DNA of 64,000 bases from Rana temporaria. Taxonomy: Eukaryota; Chordata; Amphibia; Anura; Ranidae. The stretch spans positions 109,979,909 to 110,043,908 of the forward strand of contig NC_053495.1 of the NCBI RefSeq assembly GCF_905171775.1, read 5' to 3'. Within the stretch, counting starts at the first letter, position 1; the number at the start of each line of letters is the position of its first letter. A model generated the notes under the pieces. The model saw only the letters and a list, made by a program, of their open reading frames with translations, had not been told where the DNA came from and did not search any database. Shown piece after piece: positions 57,343 to 64,000 of this stretch. Position numbers and translations under genes: made by a program.

Positions 57343-58914
57343 ATGGAGATAGACCAGGAGGACGGGATTGCAGCAACGCCAGCAGTACAAGAGATGGAGA
57401 CACCAGTGATTCAGGAAGAGGAATCACCAGCCAACAAGCTAATGAGAGAGAAGCTAGCGTGGTTCGGCCCGAACCCAACGCCGGATGTGGTGCTGAAAGT
57501 GATGGACCTGTTAGTAAACGCAGAACTACAGTTAAAACTGGCAGCAGTCCGACAAGCAGCCGCACATTCTCCAAACAGTGAGTACAGCACAGCAGACGCA
57601 AGGAAGATTCCGGTTAGCGCTTTTAAAGCTTTTGATGAAAAGGACTGTGAGATTGATAACTACCTGGCAGATTTTGAGCGACAATGTAACCTGCACCGAA
57701 TAGCTAGAGGAGAGTGGGTTTCAATATTGTCAGGCAAACTGTCAGGCAAAGCTTCTGATGCTTTCCGGACCGTGCCAGATCAGGATATCCATAGCTACGC
57801 CCGGGTTAAAGAAGTGTTCCTGGCTCGTTATGCAGTAACCCCAGAGTCCCACCGACAGAAGTTCAGGGACTCACGCAAAACCACGAAAGACTCTTACGCG
57901 GAATGGGCATGCCAGTTATCTCTGTCGGCCTCTAACTGGGTTAACAGCAGCCAGGACACCACCGCAGAGGACATTTTGCAACTAATGCTCCTGGAGCAAT
58001 TTTACAATCACATCCAGACGGATGTCAAAGATTGGGTGAGAGATCGCAGGCCCATGACTCTACCAGAGGCCGCGAAGTTGGCGGATGAATATGCAGATAC
58101 TCGCAAGACAAACCAGGTCACACCACGGGTACAACCTCCACGACCAACGGCGCCCTCACACCCACCAGCCGCTAGATACCATCCGCCTAACAGACCGATG
58201 ACATCGAGCCCTCGCTATCCACGCCAGGAGGACAACGAACAACGCTGCTTCCGGTGCAAACAGTTGGGTCACTTCAAGCAGAATTGCCCCCTGAATGACA
58301 ACACCAGATCAAATTGGTCTCAACCTGGGTACCGCCCACCAGCAGCAGCCCATTGTTTAGACTCGGCTTGGGATCCCCAGGAGCTGGGTCAGGAAGAACC
58401 ATTGGGCAACCCTTACGAAGCCCTCATGGTACAATCTGTTATTACGGACAACAGGGAACACCATTGTCAGCTGGTCATGGGCGACAGCCATGAGCCGGAG
58501 GGGCCCTGGAGGGAGCTGGGCATAAAGAGGCACCGCCAGCTACCCTCCAAAAAGAAGAGGTCCTGGAAGTCGTATAACCAGCGGACCTGGGAGGAGAAGA
58601 AGCGACTGGAGGAGATGGAATCGCAGCGGGTGCCCCTGATGCGGGCCGAGATGTTCGCCAAGGGCCCACCGGTGGCCCCTTACACCACCACCCAGTTCCT
58701 GATGATGAAGGACCATGTGGAGAGCCTGCAGGACATCATGAGCAAGCAGGATCTGATCCGTGAGTACATAGAGCTGGAGGAGTGCATAAGCCGGAGGTCA
58801 CAGCAGGCCGACCCCCCCAGGCTCCATGAACTGGAGATGGAGCTGGAGAAGCTCCAAGAGGAGAACCGGCGGCTGCGGAGGGAGCAGGGGGTGGCTGACC
58901 CTATGGGGCTCTGA
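57343..58914 (+). CDS. Gag-HEXIM fusion protein
   Basis: A 523-residue ORF with ATG in good context (ATCAATGG). Residues about 90-255 form the capsid-like part; 166-250 resemble the SCAN domain that derives from Gmr1-type Gag (LLEQFYNHIQTDVKDWV, RRPMTLPEAAKLADEY). A CCHC knuckle follows (Cys302, Cys305, His310, Cys315). From about residue 380 the sequence matches HEXIM: a basic KRHRQLPSKKKRSW (395-408) for 7SK/importin binding, TWEEKKR, RAEMFAKGPPVAPYTTTQFLM (434-454, PYNT-like box that contacts CDK9), then SKQDLIREYIELEECISR and a heptad coiled coil (466-515) for cyclin T binding. The acidic segment between the PYNT box and the coiled coil of HEXIM is missing. The fusion lies where protease would begin. 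Possible function: nuclear retention or P-TEFb sequestration (inference). Confidence 0.9.
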   Translation: MEIDQEDGIAATPAVQEMETPVIQEEESPANKLMREKLAWFGPNPTPDVVLKVMDLLVNAELQLKLAAVRQAAAHSPNSEYSTADARKIPVSAFKAFDEKDCEIDNYLADFERQCNLHRIARGEWVSILSGKLSGKASDAFRTVPDQDIHSYARVKEVFLARYAVTPESHRQKFRDSRKTTKDSYAEWACQLSLSASNWVNSSQDTTAEDILQLMLLEQFYNHIQTDVKDWVRDRRPMTLPEAAKLADEYADTRKTNQVTPRVQPPRPTAPSHPPAARYHPPNRPMTSSPRYPRQEDNEQRCFRCKQLGHFKQNCPLNDNTRSNWSQPGYRPPAAAHCLDSAWDPQELGQEEPLGNPYEALMVQSVITDNREHHCQLVMGDSHEPEGPWRELGIKRHRQLPSKKKRSWKSYNQRTWEEKKRLEEMESQRVPLMRAEMFAKGPPVAPYTTTQFLMMKDHVESLQDIMSKQDLIREYIELEECISRRSQQADPPRLHELEMELEKLQEENRRLRREQGVADPMGL

Positions 58915-59298
58915 TTCCCCCCCCCCCCGGACTCTGAGCACCAGTGCTACAGCATTTCAACAAATATAACTTTTCCTTTTTATGAATCTCCTGTGATTGT
59001 CACTTCAGAGCCATAACCTGCCCCTCCCATAGCGGGACACCTAGACGGCGGCGCACAGACCCATTCGCCGTCTTCACACTGACTTCTGGTGACTCTGCAG
59101 ATAGCACAAAGACTTGGGGACTGACCGGCGTGTGATCTGACGACCCGGTGGCATACCTGAGTCGGAAGCAGTTACCAATGGAGGTCAGTCACGCCAAATG
59201 GAGTTAACCTTGGACTAAAAGCTCTGAACCCGTCAACCCTACTGGACCAGGGAAGGTCCAACCGGGTTTGCCGTAGCAGGGAGAAAAAGGGGGGCCAT
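58915..59298 (+). other. 3' untranslated region of the LTR element with polypurine tract
   Basis: A run of about 14 C directly follows the stop. The next 100 bp may be captured HEXIM 3' UTR; the part from about 59020 to the purine tract at 59281-59295 is presumably retrotransposon sequence. No pol-like frame is found. Confidence 0.6.
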
Positions 59299-59825
59299 TG
59301 TGAAGGATATGTCAGTGTAATTCTCCCTGCTTGGTTAAATTGTGGGTTAGAGGTAAAATGGATTCATGTGTTACAAGCTATTGACATGTTAATGACCTGT
59401 CTGCAGCTAGCTCCTTATTTCAAAGGGATGTTAATCCTGTTTACTGTGATTAGAGGTGACTCATGTTATGTATTCTGATTGCTTCATTATGTGGTGCCAG
59501 GCTGCCCAGCTAATGTGTTCTGTACACCTTGTAATTAACTTCCCTGATGTCATTATTTAAAGAAAATGTGTCTCAGGTCGGCTCTGAATTGTCTGGCTAT
59601 ATTCTGTATGAGAAACTCCAGAGTGTGTGAAAAGGGGGTGGAGCTCCCATTGTTCCTTGATTAAGGATTTCGCTTGTAAAACTGTATTTATAACCAGCAG
59701 CAAGCTGCCAATAAATCAGTCTTGGTTCCAGCATTCAGTCTTGACTCATGTGTGGATGATCCTGTGATGTTCTTGTATGGAGAGGAGGGAATGCTTGACG
59801 GGGATATCATACCGATACCGTCACA
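59299..59825 (+). repeat. 3' LTR
   Basis: Differs from the 5' LTR at about three sites (CCCGTC/CCTGTC, ATGCGG/ATGTGG, ATTTAGC/ATTTCGC). Confidence 0.95.
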
Positions 59826-59830
59826 GAAGG

Positions 59831-60726
59831 CATCCGCATCCTGTTCACTAAAAGTGTTTGATTCTGTGTATAATTTTTTAAGATGTGCGCTAAATTTTTG
59901 CACAATTTTGACTGGGTTACTAGAGAAGTTGCCATTAGTTGTTTTAAGGTGTATCGGTTTATAGTTTTTATTAATGGAATTGAGCGATCTCGCAAGAAGA
60001 GTGCCTGATTTATTGGCTTTATTGTAGAAAGAATGTTTGTTTCTGAGTATCATCTTGTCAGCCGAGTCCGTGAGAAATAGGTCAAATTCCGTTCGTGCCT
60101 TGTCCAGTCGGGCTTTTGTCGCGGGTGAGTGATTATGTTGGAAGGCCGCGAAGGCCGAATCATGTTCTTTCTCTAATTTATAGAATAATTGTTTCCGCTC
60201 CCTTTTAAGGATCCCCAATTGCCTCTGTATTTTCCCCCGTAACACTGGCTTGTGTGCCTCCCAGAGCGTAAGCGGGGAGACGTCTGGGGTTGTGTTAAGT
60301 GTTATATATTCGTCTAAATCTTGTTCTATTATTGTCCTGTAGGAGGGGTGTTTAAGGATAATGTCAGGTAAATACCATGTCGGGTCTTGTTTTTTGGGGA
60401 TCATAGAGAATAGGATGGTGAGAACTGCATTTTGGTCGGACCACGGAATAGGGATGATGCTTGTGTCCAGAACTTCCGGCAGCATGCCAATCGTCAGGAA
60501 TATATGATCTATACGGCTAGACGATTTATGGGGGTTCGAGTAATAGGTATAACTACGTTTAGTGGGATTTGTTTCCCTCCATGAATCCGCTAAATTATAT
60601 TTTGCCAGTAGGCTGGAAAGGTTCCATTTATTCTGATGTGTTGGTGAAAAGGGCGTTTTGTCAAGAAAAGGGAGGAGAACTTGATTAGAGTCTCCACAAA
60701 TGAGGAGGGACCCAAATTTATGCGCG
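59831..60726 (-). pseudogene. L1/Tx1-type LINE ORF2, endonuclease C-terminal part and linker
   Basis: The minus-strand frame reads the end of the AP-like endonuclease (LLICGDSNQVL, RIDHIFLT, SDQNAVL) and the linker to RT (KHSFYNKANKSGTLLARSL). It continues at 56632 once the LTR element and one GAAGG are removed (QDADAF joined to FTNLQLP). The N-terminal endonuclease is missing. The fragment ends in a minisatellite, consistent with 5' truncation. Confidence 0.92.
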
Positions 60727-60734
60727 TTTACTAT

Positions 60735-61155
60735 GTAGCATCCTCCTGAGCCCTGCGCTCTGTATGTAGCATCCTCCTGAGCCCTGCACTCTGTACGTAG
60801 CATCCTCCTGAGTTCTGCACTCTGTACGTAGCATCCTCCTGAGCCCTGCACTCTGTACGTAGCATCCTCTTGAGTTCTGCACTCTGTATGTAGCATCCTC
60901 CTGAGCCCTGCACTCTGTATGCAGCATCCTCCTGAGCTCTGCACTCTGTACTCAGCATCCTCCTGAGCTCTGCACTCTGTACGTAGCATCCTCCTGAGCT
61001 CTGCACTCTGTACGTAGCATCCTCCTGAGCCCTGCACTCTGTACGCAGCATCCTCCTGAGCCCTGCACTCTGTACGTAGCATCCTCCTGAGTTCTGCACT
61101 CTGTACGTAGCATCCTCCTGAGCCCTGCACTCTGTACGTAGCATCCTCCTGCATG
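60735..61155. repeat. 30-bp minisatellite GTAGCATCCTCCTGAGCCCT
   Basis: About 14 nearly uniform units of GTAGCATCCTCCTGAGCCCT + GCACTCTGTAC. Related to the diverged array at 39945-40860. It creates long false ORFs, one fused to the L1 frame. Confidence 0.95.
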
Positions 61156-61246
61156 TAGCACCAGCATACAGGAGGCACACTGACCGCCAATATGCTGGTC
61201 CAGTGGTTACCTTTTATTTATCTCATGGAAGAAATGTGAGAAATAA

Positions 61247-61247
<1 letters not shown>

Positions 61248-61326
<79 letters not shown>
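61248..61326. repeat. (TA)n microsatellite
   Basis: Nearly pure TA repeats, with a shorter one at 61428-61441. Confidence 0.95.
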
Positions 61327-61330
<4 letters not shown>

Positions 61331-61483
61331 CATAAATCATTCCATAAACACATAGCACATACGCTGCATATATCAATTGAGGAATATATGCTTATAAAAT
61401 AGTTTACCATTTGCCGATAAAAAAAAAAATATATATATATATGTCCCCGGTTTTCATTTTAAAAATCTGGTCACCTTAGCTTA

Positions 61484-61837
61484 CGCAGCATTTTTTTCCA
61501 GCACAAGCTAAAGAAAACGCCACAGAAAACAGCTGAGCTTTTGCTTCAGCTGAACCTTTGTGCAAATTCTTGATGAACCTCCAATTGGTTTGCTTTGTTT
61601 CTATTAAGATCACTTTGCAGTAAGGCAAGGAAGCTTGAAAACCTCTGTAGTGTATGCATGTTTGCATTACTAAACATAAAGGCTGCACATTCAACTGCAG
61701 GAAAAAAATTCACTGCATACAAAGTGTTGCAAAATATGCGTACACTATATACAAGCTATCTATCTTTTCCAGCAAATTAGCATGGATAATTTATGCAAGA
61801 GGGATATACTAAAAATGACTTAACTTGGGTTGTAGAC
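61484..61837. other. no recognisable feature
   Basis: Unique-looking sequence without domain or TIR. Confidence 0.4.
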
Positions 61838-61840
61838 TAA

Positions 61841-63783
61841 GGCCGGGTTCACACTGGTACGACAAGTGCTCCGACATTGGGAGCTCATGTTGCATGACAT
61901 GTGAAAATCAATGTTTCCCTATGAGAGCCATCTTAACTGGTCCAACACAAGTTGGTCGACTTTGAAAATTCTCCCTGCACTACTTTGGTCTGACTTTGAT
62001 CTTACTTCAGCCCATTGAATATCACTGAAGTCGGATCAAAGTCAGATCGCTGTCTTGACTGATCTGACTTTGGCATGCAACTTGTGCTCTGATGATCTTG
62101 AAGGGTAACTCCATCCCAATTTTTTTTTTAAAACTGGCATGGGTTCCCCCTCCAAGAGCATACCAGGCCCTTCGGTCTGGTATGGATTTTAAGAGGAACC
62201 TCCACTCAGAAAAAACGGCATGGGGGTCCCCACAAAATCCATACCAGATCCATACCAGCCTGGCAGGTCAGGTAAGGGGGTAAAGATGAGCCACCACCCC
62301 CCTCCAGGACCGTACCAAGCCGCATGCCCTCAATGTGGGGGGGTGCTTTGGGGCAGGGGGGCACCAAAGAACCTTGTCCCCATGTTGATGAGGACAAGGG
62401 CCTCTTCCCCACAACCATGGCTATTGGTTGTCGGGTTCTGCGGTCAGGGGGCTTACAAGGGGGCCCCCGGGTTCGTCCCCCCACCCTGTGTGAATGAGTA
62501 TGGGGTACATTGTACCCCTACCCATTCACCTAAAAAAAGTGTCAAAAATAAAACGCATTACACATGTTTTTAAAGTAATTTATTAAGGTAGCTTCGTTGT
62601 CTCTTCCAAACTGTTCTCCAGTCTCCGGCTTTTCTGTGTCCTCCGCTGACATCTTCTGCCTCTGTCGATTCTTCTCCCCTCTATAGTTCTTTTCCCTCTG
62701 TCCGCTGTCTTCTGCCGGGTCTCCTCCGCTATCTTCTCGCTCTTTTGCCTGGTCTTTTCCGCTGTCTTCTCCCTCTGTTCTTCTTCCGATGTTGACTCGG
62801 CGCTCTCTCTCCCGCTCTAATGCTGGGTGCACGGTGGGCAACAACTTATATTGGCATGGGGCAGGTCACCCTTATGACGTCACCACCCAGTGCATGATGT
62901 GGCGGGGATGTCATAAGGGGGGTCACCGGGTGGGGTCATGACAATATAAGTCGTTGCACACCGCACACCCAGCATTAGAGCAGGAGAGATCGTTGAGTCA
63001 ACAAGAGAACAGAGGGAGAAGACCAGGAAAAGAGTGAGAAGATAGAGGAGAAGACCCGGACAGTGGACAGAGGGAGAAGAACTGGAGAGGGCCAGAAGAC
63101 ATGAATGGAGAAGACCCATCGGTGGAGGATGCAGCCAGAGATGGGAGAAGAAATCGGAAGAAACGACAGAGCTGCCTTAATAAATTACTCTTTTTTTTTT
63201 TAAGGTGAATGGGTAGGGGTACGATGTACTTGATACTCATTCACATAGGGTGGGGGGCCCCCTATGGTAAAGGGGCTTCCAGATTCTGATAAGCCCCCTG
63301 CCAGCAGACCCCGACAACCAACGGCCAGGGTTGTCGGTAAGAGGACCTTGTCCTCATCAACATGGGGACAAGGTGCTTTGGGGCCCTCCTGCCCCAAAGC
63401 ACCCCCCATGTTGAGGGCATGTAGCCTGGTACGGTTCACCCCTTTTCCTGACCTGCCGGGCTGTGTGCTCAGATAAAGGTCTGGTATGGATTTTGTGGGG
63501 TACCCGCACGCAGTTTTTTCGGCGGTGGGGGTTCCCCTTAAAATTCATACCAGACCGAAGGGCTTGGTATGCTCTTGGATGGGGAACCCATGCAGTTTTT
63601 TTTTTTAAACATTTTGCGGGGAGTTCCCCCCAAAGATTCATATCGGACACAGTGCCTAGTATTGTCAGGATAAAAGTCGGATCCCTGTTCTTTGAAGTCG
63701 GACGCATGTTAGACTTCAAGTCGCAGGGTGAAGTCGGATCCAAAGTAGTATGACTGTCGTGCAGTACCAGTTTGAACACGGCC
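61841..63783. mobile_element. GGCCGGGTTCACAC-ended palindromic element
   Basis: TIRs GGCCGGGTTCACACTGGTAC and GGCCGTGTTCAAACTGGTAC with perfect TSD TAA (61838-61840 and 63784-63786). Palindromic about 62880. Outer 200 bp are homologous to the element at 1896. The inner block (CATGTTGAGGGCATGTAGCC, CTTCCAGATTCTGATAA) is homologous to the inside of 23310-25587. No domain is found in its open frames. Confidence 0.9.
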
Positions 63784-63786
63784 TAA

Positions 63787-63903
63787 GGCTGGGTTCACAC
63801 TAGCTGTGACCGCGGCTCACAGCAGGGGGTCCTGGGTGTCCCTGTTCACCATTTCAGTTGCAAATCAGGTAAGAATTTTTGCCTGAATTCATACAATTTT
63901 TTA

Positions 63904-63941
<38 letters not shown>

Positions 63942-64000
63942 AAATAAGTTTTTATTAGTATTTAACAAATCCATTAAAATCCACATCATGTCACATATCA
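63787..64000. mobile_element. start of another GGCTGGGTTCACAC element, cut by window end
   Basis: Begins GGCTGGGTTCACACTAGC immediately after the TAA of the previous element. An (ATT)n tract lies at 63904-63940. The right end is outside the window. Confidence 0.7.

Larger units (their letters stand above)
56633..59825 (+). mobile_element. Gmr1-like LTR retrotransposon encoding a Gag-HEXIM fusion, no pol
   Basis: Two 527-bp LTRs (56633-57159 and 59299-59825) start TGTGAAGG, end CCGTCACA, differ at about three positions and are flanked by GAAGG (56628-56632 and 59826-59830). The 2.1-kb internal part has a primer-binding-like TTGGTTGGCAGCAGAGGG just after the 5' LTR, one long ORF, and a purine tract AGAAAAAGGGGGG before the 3' LTR. 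Protease, RT, RNase H and integrase are absent, so movement would need enzymes in trans. The near-identical LTRs imply a recent insertion. Confidence 0.93.
52206..61483. mobile_element. TAAGCTARGGTGACCAGA-ended TIR element, host of nested insertions
   Basis: 18-bp ends TAAGCTAGGGTGACCAGA (52206-52223) and TAAGCTAAGGTGACCAGA (reverse complement of 61466-61483) pair, and both adjoin CCCCGG-type motifs. No clear TSD is seen. Between them lie a MITE-like stretch, the L1, the gag-HEXIM LTR element and a minisatellite. Net of these, about 2 kb belongs to the element itself. No transposase is recognised. Confidence 0.6.

Noticed and set aside
62206..63779. ORFs of 90-140 codons in the palindromic element
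   Set aside because: Mirror frames of inverted arms with no recognised transposase motif.

Overview
The window reads as a repeat-dense stretch of a vertebrate nuclear genome, most likely a ranid frog. That assignment is an inference from the abundance of large-hairpin TIR elements with ends such as GTACACACGRYCGGA and GGC..TTCACAC, TTAA-flanked CCACTT elements, hAT MITEs, Tx1/L1-like LINEs and Gmr1-like (SCAN-type gag) LTR elements; no taxonomic search was possible. Almost everything is mobile DNA, much of it nested. The only host-gene trace I can defend is a pair of plus-strand complement-control-protein (CCP/sushi) exons at 34338-34520 and 38541-39364, the second split by a pogo-like transposon.

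Layout. 1-2833: unresolved repeats, microsatellites and a 0.94-kb palindrome. 2834-11506: an L1 ORF2 fragment interrupted by an 8.2-kb, apparently intact Harbinger transposon (3029-11225, TSD TAA). It carries three genes: a spliced MADF-domain protein with a Pro/Gln/Tyr repeat tail (minus), a spliced four-exon Myb/SANT-like protein (plus) divergent from it, and a spliced HARBI1-type transposase (minus) convergent with the Myb gene. 11507-22350: TTAA elements, a SINE, a Tc1 fold-back, hAT elements and a solo LTR. 22360-27976: a 3.3-kb palindromic fold-back element with EcoRI-like satellite blocks and four tRNA-like segments; a second 2.3-kb palindromic element is inserted in its left arm, and the right arm supplies the natural empty site. 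28115-41131: MITEs, minisatellites, a hAT element and the CCP exons. 41134-47763: a Penelope-like RT remnant fused to a decayed minus-strand endogenous retrovirus, whose pol is split by a 2.2-kb palindromic retroposon with a 15-bp TSD. 47764-52184: another retroposon and hAT elements. 52206-61483: a three-level nest, a TIR element containing a broken L1 that in turn contains a young LTR retrotransposon (56633-59825, TSD GAAGG, LTRs differing at about 3 of 527 positions). 61484-64000: more palindromic TIR elements.

Two things stand out. (1) The LTR element at 56633-59825 has no pol. Its single 523-codon ORF is a Gmr1-like Gag (SCAN-like region, CCHC knuckle) fused in frame to a C-terminal segment that I recognise as HEXIM, the 7SK/P-TEFb inhibitor: basic SKKK region, PYNT-like box and cyclin-T-binding coiled coil. 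This looks like capture of a host transcription-elongation regulator by a retrotransposon. (2) The Harbinger element carries a third, MADF/low-complexity protein in addition to the usual transposase and Myb-like pair. All three reading frames stay open across canonical GT-AG introns, so the element may be autonomous and recently active.
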